In this document: piece after piece, positions 30,894 to 39,663 of the stretch
Layout: each line of letters opens with the position of its first letter
How positions within the stretch are numbered: position 1 is the first letter of the stretch
DNA from: Thiocapsa sp.
Lineage (GTDB): Bacteria; Pseudomonadota; Gammaproteobacteria; Chromatiales; Chromatiaceae
DNA: 64,000 nucleotides
Assembly: GCF_022340925.1 (NCBI RefSeq)
Contig: NZ_JAJDNA010000005.1
Coordinates: 38,156 to 102,155, forward strand
Reading direction: 5' to 3'
The notes under the pieces: model-generated
Seen by the model: only the letters and a program-made list of their open reading frames with translations
The model's database searches: none
Told to the model about the DNA's origin: nothing
Made by a program: the position numbers and the translations under genes

Positions 30894-31194
30894 TCAACCG
30901 CGTCCAGCATGCTCTTCATTGGTGTCATATCGATTCGACCTCGTATCGGTCCACGACTGCCGTCTTTCACCCCGGACGGCGCTCACGGAGACCCTGATCC
31001 ATTGGCCATCCTGGTCATAGTCGGCATCCCCCTGGGCGACTGAAGGGGACCTTGAGAAATCGCATTCTCCGCAATCCCGCAAGACGCAAAGCGAACGTGC
31101 GATTTCCGCTTTGCTTCATGATCGGTCGCTTAGGTGACTGAAAATGGGCCGCCCCCCGCCGGCGCAATAGATCGGCCTCAAGTCCGACAGGCTC
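30894..31194 (-). other. 301-bp spacer between V-ATPase A and B genes (operon 1)
   Basis: No supported gene. A short open frame (30894-31082, minus) has no recognisable similarity to subunit D or any other V-ATPase subunit. An 8-bp inverted repeat (GCAAAGCG 31086-31093 with CGCTTTGC 31107-31114) could be a processing or attenuation hairpin; no T-run follows. Confidence 0.4.
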
Positions 31195-32991
31195 CTAGAC
31201 CTGCTCACCGTGTTTGGCGTACTCCATCCGCACGGACTCCATGGCCTGATCGACTTCGGCGCGGAAGGCGTGGACCTGGTCGATCTGCTCGCTCGAGTAC
31301 AGCGACTTCAGGCGTCGCATCTTGGCCATCAGCGGGAGCTGTTGCAGCTCCGAGACCGGGACGCCTAGCTTGATCAGCGCGGCGCCGCGTTTGTAGATGG
31401 TGATCGCGAGGTCGATCAAGGCGTATTGCTTTTCGGGTGAGCAGAAGGTGTCGATCTCGTCCAGCGCACTCTGCTGCAACACGCCCTCCTTGATGAGCGA
31501 CGCGCCCTCGAGCTCCCAGCGCTGTGCGTCGGAAAGCGCCTCGGGTCCGACCAGGTTGACGATGCGCGAGAGCTCGGCGTCACGGGCGAGGAGGGCGAGT
31601 GCGGCGGTCCGGCGTTTTTCCCAATCCGGGTCGACCTCCTTGTGCCACCACTCGCCAGCGGTGCGAACGTGCTTGGAGAAGCTGGTCACCCAGTCGATCG
31701 AGGGATAGTGGCGTGCATCGGCGAGCTCCTTGGAGAGCGCCCAGAAGGTCTCGATGATGTCCTTGGTGTGGCTGGTGACCGGCTCGGAGAAGTCGCCGCC
31801 GGGGGGCGAGACCGCGCCGATCAGGGTGACCGATCCCGAGCCGGCGCCATACGTCTCGACGCGCCCGGCGCGCTCGTAGACCGCCGCGAGACGGGAGGCC
31901 AGATAGGCGGGATAGCCTTCCTCGACCGGCATCTGGCCGAGCCGCCCCGAGACTTCGCGCAGGGCCTCGGCCCAGCGGCTGGTCGAATCGGCCAGCATCA
32001 CCACGTCATAGCCCATGTCGCGGTAATACTCCGCCATGGTGATCCCGACATAGATGGATGCCTCGCGGGCTACCACCGGCATGTTCGAGGTATTGGCGAC
32101 CAGCAGGGTGCGCTCCATGAGCTTGCGGCCCGTATAGGGGTCGTCCAGCTCGGGGAAGCTCTCGAGCACGTCCACCAGCTCGTTGCCGCGCTCGCCGCAG
32201 CCCACATAGATCACGATGTCGGCATTCGACCAGCGTGCGATCTGCTGTTGGACAACGGTCTTGCCGGCACCGAAGGGTCCGGGTACGGCGCCCTTACCGC
32301 CCTTGAGCTGCGGAAAGAAGGTGTCGATCACCCGTTGCCCCGTGATCAGCGGCGACACGCCGTCATCACGCCGCAGATAGGGGCGAGGCTTACGCACCGG
32401 CCAGCGTTGATACATGCTCAGGCGATGGCTGATGCCGCGCTGATCGCGCACGCGGGCAATGGTCGATTCGATGTCGTACGCACCCGCGGGCGCCACCTCC
32501 AGGAGCTCGCCCTCCACGCCGGGCGGGACCATGATCCGATGCACGATGGTCTCGGTCTCCTGCACGGTGCCCAGGATGGTCCCCGGACCGATCCTCGCGC
32601 CCGGGCTGAGCTCCCGATTGGGCTCGAGCTCCCACTCGCGGGCGCGGTCGAGCGCCGGTACTGAAATGCCTCGGCGGATATAGTCGCCTGACTCCAAAGC
32701 GATCTTTTCGAGCGGACGCTGCACGCCGTCGAAGATACCGCCCATCAGGCCCGGCCCCAGCTCGACCGAGAGGGGCCAACCCAGCCCCAGCGCAGGCTCT
32801 CCGGGCCGCACCCCGTCAGTGGATTCGTAGGTCTGAACGACTGCCCGCTCACCACGGAGCGAGATCACCTCGCCGAAGAGACCCAGCTCCCCGATCTTGA
32901 CCTGCTCGCCGCTGCGCACTCCCGGCAGCTCGACGGTGACAATCGGACCGTTGATGTCACGGATGACGCCGATTCTCTTGCTTTCACTCAT
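31195..32991 (-). CDS. ntpA: V-type ATPase catalytic subunit A, operon 1
   Basis: This 598-residue catalytic subunit hydrolyses or synthesises ATP in the A3B3 head. Walker A is GPFGAGKTVVQQQ, preceded by the A-specific non-homologous insert, and the [10 protein letters not shown] and [15 protein letters not shown] motifs follow. Start MSESKRIGVIRDINGPIVTV at 32991. It is separated by 4 nt from subunit E upstream. Length and all motifs look functional. Direction (H+ pump versus ATP synthase) cannot be read from the sequence. Confidence 0.96.
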   Translation of the reverse strand: MSESKRIGVIRDINGPIVTVELPGVRSGEQVKIGELGLFGEVISLRGERAVVQTYESTDGVRPGEPALGLGWPLSVELGPGLMGGIFDGVQRPLEKIALESGDYIRRGISVPALDRAREWELEPNRELSPGARIGPGTILGTVQETETIVHRIMVPPGVEGELLEVAPAGAYDIESTIARVRDQRGISHRLSMYQRWPVRKPRPYLRRDDGVSPLITGQRVIDTFFPQLKGGKGAVPGPFGAGKTVVQQQIARWSNADIVIYVGCGERGNELVDVLESFPELDDPYTGRKLMERTLLVANTSNMPVVAREASIYVGITMAEYYRDMGYDVVMLADSTSRWAEALREVSGRLGQMPVEEGYPAYLASRLAAVYERAGRVETYGAGSGSVTLIGAVSPPGGDFSEPVTSHTKDIIETFWALSKELADARHYPSIDWVTSFSKHVRTAGEWWHKEVDPDWEKRRTAALALLARDAELSRIVNLVGPEALSDAQRWELEGASLIKEGVLQQSALDEIDTFCSPEKQYALIDLAITIYKRGAALIKLGVPVSELQQLPLMAKMRRLKSLYSSEQIDQVHAFRAEVDQAMESVRMEYAKHGEQV

Positions 32992-32995
32992 GGTC

Positions 32996-33637
32996 TCATC
33001 CGGAAAAGAGGTTGCCCGTGTCGAACCCGCTCGGCAGCAGCCGTTCGAGGATGACCCGTTGGACGTTGGGACGCAGCCGCTCGAGCCGGCCCTCGAAGGT
33101 GTTGTCCACCCGGATGCGTCGATCGGCGTTGGTGACGAGCACGCCCCCGACCGTGTCCAGCGGCTCGTCGGCCAGGGTGGCGGTCTTGTCCGCGGGCAGT
33201 GCCTCGAGAACGCCTTCCCAGCGCTCGGACAGGCGCTTCTGGTCACGGGAGTTGGCCGAGACGATCAGGACCTTGTCCTCGATGAGTGCCACCGCCCCCG
33301 CGATCAGCCTATCCAACCAGGGATCGTAGCGCGGAAGGTCTTCGCTGAAGGCCCTCATACGTCCGGCGAGGGCCTGCTCGACGTCCTGCACCAGATTCCA
33401 GCGCATGCGGTCCAGATCCGTCTGCATCTGGAGCTCGCTGGACTGCACCCGCTCGCGGAAGGTCCGGTCGGCGAGCGTCTTGGCGATGCTCTCCTCACGG
33501 CTTTCGCGCATGCGCAGCCGATCCGCGGCCTCGCGAAGGATGTTGTCGCGGCTGCGGTTTGCCCGCTCGCGATACTCATTCGCCAGTCGTTCCGCACGGG
33601 CCAGGATGGCCTGCTCGAGCTCTTGTACCTGATTCAC
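32996..33637 (-). CDS. V-type ATPase peripheral stalk subunit E, operon 1
   Basis: This 213-residue protein has a charged N-terminal coiled coil (QELEQAILARAERLANEYRE and onward to about 110) and an alpha/beta C-terminal head (DKVLIVSANSRDQKRL, GGVLVTNADRRIRVDNTFEG). That is the E-subunit architecture linking the head to subunit I. GTG at 33637 was chosen because GGGGAT lies about 7 nt upstream; a 56-residue extension has no coding character. It lies between F and A as in operon 2. Confidence 0.88.
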   Translation of the reverse strand: MNQVQELEQAILARAERLANEYRERANRSRDNILREAADRLRMRESREESIAKTLADRTFRERVQSSELQMQTDLDRMRWNLVQDVEQALAGRMRAFSEDLPRYDPWLDRLIAGAVALIEDKVLIVSANSRDQKRLSERWEGVLEALPADKTATLADEPLDTVGGVLVTNADRRIRVDNTFEGRLERLRPNVQRVILERLLPSGFDTGNLFSG

Positions 33638-33695
33638 GGTTGATCCCCGGATATCGAAGTTCCCGACACGTCGTTTTTCCGCGCGCCCTTGCGGT

Positions 33696-34076
33696 TCAAC
33701 CGCTGCGTTCCGGCTCTGCGTCTGCTCTGGTATGGATAACGGCGCTGCCAAACAGGGCGGCCAGCCGACCTGCCACCTCGCTCCCGAGCTTGGGACCCTC
33801 GCCAAGCGCCGGCACGGCGATCACGACGATCCGCCCGCCTTCACGGCGCACCCGTTTGAGACTCGGGATGTCCTGCTGCATGACGGCGTCGTCGACCACG
33901 ACGAAGGCCTTCTCGCGCCCACGCAGCAGGTCGCGGAGGATCCGGTCCACTGCGTCGGGCTCGGGGTTGGGATGGGTCTCGAAGCCGATGAGGCGAAAAC
34001 CATCCGCGAGCCGCTCCTCGCCGAGGAAAAGCATTCGCGTTGGGTGGTCGTGCTCGTAGTGATTCTCTGCGTCCAC
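33696..34076 (-). CDS. V-type ATPase subunit F, operon 1
   Basis: This protein of about 126 residues has a small alpha/beta fold (MLFLGEERLADGFRLIGFET, AFVVVDDAV, RIVVIAVPALGEG). Subunit F binds the rotor shaft D and regulates coupling. GTG at 34076 is favoured by AGGGGA upstream; an ATG at 34034 would give 112 residues, closer to typical F size. It overlaps or abuts the K gene stop. Its usual partner D is missing from this operon. Confidence 0.75.
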   Translation of the reverse strand: MDAENHYEHDHPTRMLFLGEERLADGFRLIGFETHPNPEPDAVDRILRDLLRGREKAFVVVDDAVMQQDIPSLKRVRREGGRIVVIAVPALGEGPKLGSEVAGRLAALFGSAVIHTRADAEPERSG

Positions 34077-34099
34077 GCCGGATCCCCTGTGCGACGCCG

Positions 34100-34552
34100 T
34101 CAAATCCGGTTGAGCAGCAGTATGGAGATCACCAGGCCGTAGATCGCGATACCCTCGGCGAGCCCGAGATAGATGAGGGTGCGACCGAGGTTCTCCGGCT
34201 TCTCGGTGATCGCGGCGAGCGAGGCGGCACCAATTGGGCCGACGGCGATACCCGCACCGATGGTCGAGAGTCCGGTTGGTATCCCTGCACCAATGATCGC
34301 CAAACCCATGCCGATGGACAATTCACCCGCCGCGGCACCGGGCTCGGAGACCATCTCGGTGGCCAACACATCATTGATGCCGAAGACCAGCAAACCGAGC
34401 TGTGCGCCGACGAAGGCGACCAGCTGGGTCCCTATCGCCGGCTTGAACCAGGGGCGCGCCCGGGTCGCGAGCTGGGGCCGAAACTCGAGCACGAGGCCGA
34501 TGAGGATGAGGGCGAGGATTGCAACGGACATGAGGGCAACGAGCCAGTGCAT
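34100..34552 (-). CDS. ntpK: V-type ATPase proteolipid (c-ring) subunit K, operon 1
   Basis: This 150-residue, very hydrophobic protein has four predicted helices (about 3-24, 45-65, 83-112, 122-148). The ion-carrying Glu is in GLAEGIAIYGLVISILLLN of the last helix, preceded by TEKPENLGR. There is one carboxylate per four helices, and the first hairpin looks unlike the second. The Glu is not followed by the Ser/Thr pair of well-known Na+ rings, so H+ is more likely (inference). ATG at 34552 has GGAG upstream. A 331-bp gap precedes it. Confidence 0.88.
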   Translation of the reverse strand: MHWLVALMSVAILALILIGLVLEFRPQLATRARPWFKPAIGTQLVAFVGAQLGLLVFGINDVLATEMVSEPGAAAGELSIGMGLAIIGAGIPTGLSTIGAGIAVGPIGAASLAAITEKPENLGRTLIYLGLAEGIAIYGLVISILLLNRI

Positions 34553-34883
34553 GGGGCGCTCCAAGGTTGTGTTTGGTTTGGTTGATGATCTTGCGGTGGT
34601 CGGGTCGGCGGCTCGAATCGAATCCCAAGCCGACGCGGTTGTCGTTCTGGTCCTTCAGGGATGCCGGGGTATCCGCGTCCCATCGGTTACGCCTGTCCGA
34701 TGACGAGATTTAGCCGTCCCAGATGGATTGTCCGCCGCGACACACGTCTCTCGCACCCGATCGCCGCGTTGTGACGGCTCGCAATGGGGCCCGCTGTTCC
34801 ACGTCGTCGCGTCTCGCTCCCGGGGACGATCGTCGCCCCGCGCTCCGCCATACCAGATGCGACGCACATCTCCATCTGGCGGG
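34553..34883 (-). other. 331-bp gap between V-ATPase I and K genes (operon 1)
   Basis: No supported gene. A gap of similar size (309 bp) sits at the same place in operon 2. A dedicated promoter or translation/processing element raising c-ring subunit output is possible; I could not identify a clear sigma-70 pair here. Confidence 0.4.
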
Positions 34884-36770
34884 CTACCCTCGACGATACC
34901 TGAGCGGCGCGAATTCATGCCCGTTGCCAGAGAAATAGCGGGAGAATCCCTCGAAATACTGCAAGCGCATCACCTGAATCATGACGATGCCACCCTCCAG
35001 GACGATGACGAAGAGGTTCCCAAGGATCACCGTCACGACATGGCCAAAGGCCCCCATCATATCCGCGAGGGTGAAGATTGCGATCGACAATGCAACGTGG
35101 TTGAGGCTGAAGGCAGCGACACGCAGGAAAGACAAGGTATTGGACACATAGCCGATGAGCGTCTCCAGGGTCTCGATGACAACCACCAGGACCTTCTCGC
35201 CCGCCGGGGCCTGTTGACGTCGCCAACTGTGCCAGGCGAGCGCCGCCAGGGTGGCGATCACCAGACCGGCCGGAACGGCGCCGAATGCGCCGGCGTTGGC
35301 GATGTTGAAACCGCCGGTGATCAGCGCGAGATAGAAGATTAGGTTGATGATGCCGTGATGGCCGAAGACAGCCCCTGACCAGTTCCTGATCACCAGCCGG
35401 TTGTAGATCCCAAGCAGACAGGCGAGCGTCAGGAAGACCACGCCCCAGCCCAGGGCGATGCGCATCATCAGGAGCGGGTCGCTGAGCGGACTCATCCAGA
35501 GCGCGGGCAGCAGATGCTCCACGCCGAAGAGGCTGCCGAACAGCACTCCGAAGACCATGGAGGAGAGTCCGGCCATGAGTCCGAACGGCCAGAAACGACC
35601 CAGCTTCCTGCGCAAGAGCCAGGCGGCCAGCGCGATGACGGCGCCCTGCCCGATGTCGCCGAACATGCTGCCGAACATCAGGATGAAGGTGACCGCGAAC
35701 AGGGGTGTCGGATCGACCTCGCCGTACTCGGGTACCCCGTATTGCCTGACGAGCATCGCGAAAGGGGTGAGGACCCAGCTCTCCGCCGGCACGGTCGGGA
35801 CCAGCGCGCGCTCCTCCGCCGCGGGGTTGCGGACGGTCATCTGGAACGGGTGGTTGAGCGACTCGCGCAGCCGTGCGCCCAGCCGCTCGACCGAGCGGGC
35901 CGGGACCCATCCGGCCAAGTAGGCCAGATAGCCGGCGCTGCGGATCGACGGATCGAGGCCGACGAGGGGCTCGGCGAGCATCAAGGTACGGCGAGCCTCT
36001 AGCAGCGGTCCCTCGAAGGGCTCCGACCACCGCTTCAGGGTCTCCTGCAGCGTCTTCCGCTGCGCGGCGATGGCCAGGCGTTGTGCATCGAGATCACGCC
36101 CCAGCTCGGCCGGGTTGCGGTCGAGTCCTTGCGGGATCGGGAGGTTCTGAAAACCCGCGGCATCCAGCACGGCGGAGAGCTGGGCCTCCTTGCTCCCGGT
36201 GGGACCGACGATGACCACGTGGGCGTTTTCCCCCTCCTGCATGTAGACGTGGAGGATATGGTCCGCAAGGCCGACCGCTCCCTGCAATTGACGCAGGTTC
36301 TCGCGCGGCACCAAGCCTACGTAGAAGTCCAGGAAACGCATCTTGCTGTGCAGCATCCCTAGGTCGATGTTCAGATCGGCGAAGTTGGCCAATGCGGCCT
36401 GCTGCTCCTTGACCAGCCGCTCTTCGTCTTCGAGACGGCGCAGATCTTCCTCGTAGCTGGATGTCTCGTTCCAGACCTTGCCCAACCAGTCGTTCAGGCC
36501 CTGCAGCTCGGCGAAGTCGACGACCCGGACCTCCTCGATGTACGGCGTCTCCTCGTTCGGGATCAGCTTGGCGATCTTCTCCAGACGCGCGCTCGCCTGC
36601 GTGAAGACCTCGCGGTATTCGCGCGCCGGCAACCCATCCAGACGGCTCTCGGCGGGGGGGCGGGTATCGGGGTGGAAGCTCTCCATGTCGGCCAGGGCGA
36701 GCGACGCCTGGGGCAGATCCTCGGTGAGGACCAGGAGGCGGACGTGTTTCATCGGCGTCGGTCTCAACAT
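34884..36770 (-). CDS. ntpI: V-type ATPase membrane subunit I (a-type), operon 1
   Basis: This 628-residue protein has a cytoplasmic N-terminal half with coiled coils (about 90-130 and 230-275) that anchors the peripheral stalks. The C-terminal half has seven or eight membrane helices (from about 360). The essential channel Arg is in SNTLSFLRVAAFSLNHVALS. MFGSMFGDIGQGAVIAL is the typical first membrane signature. ATG at 36770 has AGGGTGA nearby; MKHVRLL at 36752 is an alternative. Followed by the K gene after 331 bp. Confidence 0.94.
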   Translation of the reverse strand: MLRPTPMKHVRLLVLTEDLPQASLALADMESFHPDTRPPAESRLDGLPAREYREVFTQASARLEKIAKLIPNEETPYIEEVRVVDFAELQGLNDWLGKVWNETSSYEEDLRRLEDEERLVKEQQAALANFADLNIDLGMLHSKMRFLDFYVGLVPRENLRQLQGAVGLADHILHVYMQEGENAHVVIVGPTGSKEAQLSAVLDAAGFQNLPIPQGLDRNPAELGRDLDAQRLAIAAQRKTLQETLKRWSEPFEGPLLEARRTLMLAEPLVGLDPSIRSAGYLAYLAGWVPARSVERLGARLRESLNHPFQMTVRNPAAEERALVPTVPAESWVLTPFAMLVRQYGVPEYGEVDPTPLFAVTFILMFGSMFGDIGQGAVIALAAWLLRRKLGRFWPFGLMAGLSSMVFGVLFGSLFGVEHLLPALWMSPLSDPLLMMRIALGWGVVFLTLACLLGIYNRLVIRNWSGAVFGHHGIINLIFYLALITGGFNIANAGAFGAVPAGLVIATLAALAWHSWRRQQAPAGEKVLVVVIETLETLIGYVSNTLSFLRVAAFSLNHVALSIAIFTLADMMGAFGHVVTVILGNLFVIVLEGGIVMIQVMRLQYFEGFSRYFSGNGHEFAPLRYRRG

Positions 36771-36808
36771 GCGCTAGTCACCCTGCGTCCGACGTTGCTC
36801 CACCGCCA

Positions 36809-37879
36809 TCAGGCCGCCTGCGTCCCGGCCCAGTGACAGCCGGGCTCTGCCAGCTCGACCGCGATCTCGATGGCGGCGGCAGGCAGATTCAGGATCTGTC
36901 CTTGAGCCAATGCGAACAGAAACAGCAGGTCGCGTTCGCGCAAGATGAGGTATGCGAGTGCACGCGCCACGGCCGATTGGGTGCGGTGGAGCACCCGATA
37001 AGCTTCGCCCGCCGCGTAGCGGCCGATCCGCTTCTGGACGTCGACGATGTTACGACTATCGGCCAGGAGCTGGTCGAGCGGTGGCGGCAAGGCGTCGATG
37101 ACCCCTTGGAAGCTCTCCAGATTGACCAGCTGGAGCAGGCGATCCCGCGTTAACAGGCGCATCGAGGGGACGAGATGATAGAAGGTCTCCGAAGGCGAGA
37201 GCATGTAAGAGAACCGGAAGCGCAGGAGCCAAAGCAGGTTGATCCGGTCGAGCTCGGCGCCGATCAGACGTTTCAACGGATCCAGGTGGTGGTCCGTGAA
37301 CGCCATGGCCTGGCGGATGAGGCCGGCGTAATAACGCTGATCGATCGCGGCCTCCAGCTCGAAGGGCTCGCGCTGCTGCTCGTAGATCTCGCGCGCCTGG
37401 CGCGCGATCGTTCGGTGCGCCCCCGCCTCCAATTGCCGCAACAGCTCCAGGACATTCTCCGCCCGGAACAGATCGGCGCTCACCTGCTCGGAGAGTCGCA
37501 TCTGCTCGGGGAGCTCGAACAGATTGTCGCGGATCTCCTTCTGATCCAGGTTGTGGAGCTTGCCGCGGATCAGCGTCTTGAGGTTGAACAGGGCATACTT
37601 GCCGCCCCAGTCGAGAACCAGCCGGCGCTCGGCGGTATGCATGGGCCGCACCAGGATCAGAAGCTCGGCGAGCAGGACCTGGATCAGACTCTGCTCGACC
37701 GCGCGACTGCGGGCGCGGGCCGAGTGTTGCTCGTCGAGGATGGCGCTCAGGCGGAAGCGTTCCGCCAGGTCGGACAATGGGAGCCGCGAGAGCGGACCGA
37801 TCGCGGTCGGCTCAAGCAGTCGGGTCGCCATGACCGAGACGCGTGTGTTCAGATAGGCATGTTCGGCGGCGAGGGTCAT
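36809..37879 (-). CDS. V-type ATPase subunit C (AC39/V0d-like), operon 1
   Basis: This 356-residue, helix-rich protein joins the rotor shaft to the c-ring in V/A-ATPases. The AC39 family is recognised by size, position and long helices with Arg/Leu/Glu patterns (LFNLKTLIRGKLHNL, ELDRINLLWLLRFRF). The second of these resembles the conserved D-x-x-N-L-x-x-x-L-R segment. Start MTLAAEHAYLNTRV at 37879; the longer open frame upstream is antisense-like. It lies between the G-like gene and I, as in operon 2, where the counterpart is 100 residues shorter. Confidence 0.82.
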   Translation of the reverse strand: MTLAAEHAYLNTRVSVMATRLLEPTAIGPLSRLPLSDLAERFRLSAILDEQHSARARSRAVEQSLIQVLLAELLILVRPMHTAERRLVLDWGGKYALFNLKTLIRGKLHNLDQKEIRDNLFELPEQMRLSEQVSADLFRAENVLELLRQLEAGAHRTIARQAREIYEQQREPFELEAAIDQRYYAGLIRQAMAFTDHHLDPLKRLIGAELDRINLLWLLRFRFSYMLSPSETFYHLVPSMRLLTRDRLLQLVNLESFQGVIDALPPPLDQLLADSRNIVDVQKRIGRYAAGEAYRVLHRTQSAVARALAYLILRERDLLFLFALAQGQILNLPAAAIEIAVELAEPGCHWAGTQAA

Positions 37880-37940
37880 GTTGGGACGGAGCTGGATCGG
37901 GACGGATCGGGTGTGACGTCGGCCGGGACTCGAGCCGATG

Positions 37941-38258
37941 TCAACGCTCGGGGTCGACCAGCACCTCAAAGGCGGCCCCGAGTGCTTCGGACTCGCGGCG
38001 CTCGGCTTGGTCGCGCAACTGGACGTGCCGCTCGTCATAGCGCCGACGTAGCTCAGCGATGTTTTGCTCGGCGCGCTCCTCGGCCTTTTTGATGAACGCG
38101 CGATGCAGGTCCGGGATGCGCGCGGTGAAGCGATCGTTCTCGGACTTGGCGTCCGCCATTGCCTTCTGGATGATACGTTCCTGCTCCGCCTCGGCCTGTT
38201 GCGCGATCTTCTCGGCCCGCATCTCCGCGTCGAGGAGTCGTTGGAGGGTGTCATCCAT
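37941..38258 (-). CDS. V-type ATPase peripheral stalk subunit G/H, operon 1
   Basis: This 105-residue protein is almost entirely a predicted coiled coil (LRAEKIAQQAEAEQ-type heptads rich in Ala, Glu, Arg and Gln). That fits the G/H subunit which pairs with E in the peripheral stalk. It is the first gene of operon 1, directly after the divergent promoter region. Sequence is low complexity, so the call depends on position and coiled-coil character. Confidence 0.75.
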   Translation of the reverse strand: MDDTLQRLLDAEMRAEKIAQQAEAEQERIIQKAMADAKSENDRFTARIPDLHRAFIKKAEERAEQNIAELRRRYDERHVQLRDQAERRESEALGAAFEVLVDPER

Positions 38259-38518
38259 CGTTGGCTTCCAGGCATTCTACAAGAGTGACAAAGCCAATAC
38301 CTTACGCGAAGATCCGTGAAAAAGCGCGTGCGATCGAGGGTGTGTTGCGCCAGATCGGCCTCGCTCCGCAGGCCGATCATCTGGGAAACTGACGCCGGTC
38401 AGCCCCCGAGATCGCCAGCCGACCCATCCGCGGGGCGCCCGACTAGAATATGAGCAGATTCTAACTAAGCCGCCTGACCGGGGGCGAGCCCTTTCGGCCG
38501 GGCGGAGCGAGGGGCGGG
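38259..38518. promoter_or_regulatory. Divergent promoter region between the two V-ATPase operons
   Basis: This 260-bp region separates the first genes of both operons and should hold both promoters. TAGAAT -10-like hexamers occur on each strand (plus 38444-38449; minus 38274-38279), both with weak -35 regions. A perfect inverted repeat TAGAAT-N8-ATTCTA (38444-38463) overlaps the plus-strand -10 and could be an operator. AGCGAGGGGCGGG precedes the operon 2 GTG. Confidence 0.45.
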
Positions 38519-38902
38519 GTGAGCAAACGGCCGTCCGATGCCGACGTCCAGCGGATCGACGCCGCATTCAACCGTGTGCTGGCCGCAGAGGCGGCCGGAC
38601 GCGAGCGCGTCGAGGCCTGCCGAGGTGAGGCCGAGCGCCTGTTGGCGGCGGCGGACGAGCGCGCGCGGCGGATTGTCGGCCGGGCGGACGATCGCATCCT
38701 GCAGGTCCAACGGACCGCCGACCTGAGTCTCCAACGGGCGCTCGCCGAGCTTCTGGACGCTGCCTCGGATGTCCGCGCCGAGGAGGACATCGATGGGCGG
38801 TCCCGGGACCGCCTGACCGCCGCTGTCGAGGCCCTGGTGGACGAGATGACGGGTGTCGACGGGCGGGTCCCTCCATCGCCTGCCGGGGGCGGGGCCACAT
38901 GA
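38519..38902 (+). CDS. V-type ATPase peripheral stalk subunit G/H-like, operon 2
   Basis: This 127-residue protein is rich in Ala, Arg and Glu, with coiled-coil character through most of its length. It occupies the same first position as the operon 1 G-like gene and overlaps the next gene by 4 bp. GTG start at 38519 with GGAG/GGGG upstream. Sequence similarity to operon 1 is low, so the assignment rests on position and composition. Confidence 0.7.
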   Translation: MSKRPSDADVQRIDAAFNRVLAAEAAGRERVEACRGEAERLLAAADERARRIVGRADDRILQVQRTADLSLQRALAELLDAASDVRAEEDIDGRSRDRLTAAVEALVDEMTGVDGRVPPSPAGGGAT

Positions 38903-39663
38903 CCTGCTGCTGCGGTTTCGCCTACGCTCAGGCACGCATACTGGCCCGGGTATCGCGCCTTCCCTCTCCCGCGGACTGGCAGCGGCTGGCGAGCGCGCGC
39001 ACGCTCGCCGCCTATCTCGAAGAGGCGCGGGTCAGCGGCCTGAGCGAGTGGGTCAGAGGGTTCTCGGGGCTGAGTCAGCCCCATGATCTGGAGCGCGGGC
39101 TTCGTGCACTCGCGCGCGAGTCCGCTCTGACCACCGCCGAATGGGCGCCGCGCCCCTGGCGGCCGGCGATCGAGTGGGTGGGCTGGCTGCCTTGGCTGCC
39201 ATTGTTCGAGCACGTCTCCCGCGGGGACGGACTGCCGGACTGGGTGCGGCGGGATGATCAGCTCGGGGGCCTGATCGGTGAGGGCGACGCGCTGGATCCA
39301 GCCGCGCTCGAGTCCGCTGGACTCGCTGCGCTGATTCGCCTCCCCGAGCCGAGTGGGCTCGGTGCCCGCTGGCTGACGGGCTGGCGCGAGCGCTGGCCGG
39401 CCTGCGGCCGGCAGAAGCGGCGCAACCTCGAGTGGCTCGCGGTGCTCGTGCCAAGGCATTTGGATGCGTTCCGCCAGGTGTCGCCCGCGTCTGCCTGGGC
39501 CCTGCGCGAGGCCCTTCGTGAGCGCCTGCGCCTGCATCTTCACCAGCACCTCCTGCAGCCGGCCGCACTCTTCGGCTATCTGGCGCTGGTGTTCCTGGAC
39601 CTCGAGCGCCTGCGGGCTGCGCTCCTGACCCGCGCGGTATTCAGCGCGGATCGGGAGGGATGA
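38899..39663 (+). CDS. V-type ATPase subunit C-like (AC39), operon 2
   Basis: This 254-residue helical protein sits where subunit C lies in operon 1 but is 100 residues shorter and diverged, with many Trp-Leu-Pro segments. It overlaps both neighbours by 4 bp, so it is part of the translationally coupled operon. The short length might remove one of the three C-subunit bundles. Assignment is mainly by synteny; an unrelated assembly factor cannot be excluded. Confidence 0.65.
   Translation: MTCCCGFAYAQARILARVSRLPSPADWQRLASARTLAAYLEEARVSGLSEWVRGFSGLSQPHDLERGLRALARESALTTAEWAPRPWRPAIEWVGWLPWLPLFEHVSRGDGLPDWVRRDDQLGGLIGEGDALDPAALESAGLAALIRLPEPSGLGARWLTGWRERWPACGRQKRRNLEWLAVLVPRHLDAFRQVSPASAWALREALRERLRLHLHQHLLQPAALFGYLALVFLDLERLRAALLTRAVFSADREG

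Noticed and set aside
30894..31082. Possible small gene or missing subunit D in the V-ATPase A-B spacer
   Set aside because: 62 codons only, no similarity to D (about 200 residues, long helices), rich in Arg, Asp and Ser, no RBS.
38327..38567. Minus-strand frame between the two V-ATPase operons (38277-38567)
   Set aside because: Overlaps the start of the operon 2 G-like gene, has no family features, and contains the promoter-like elements.
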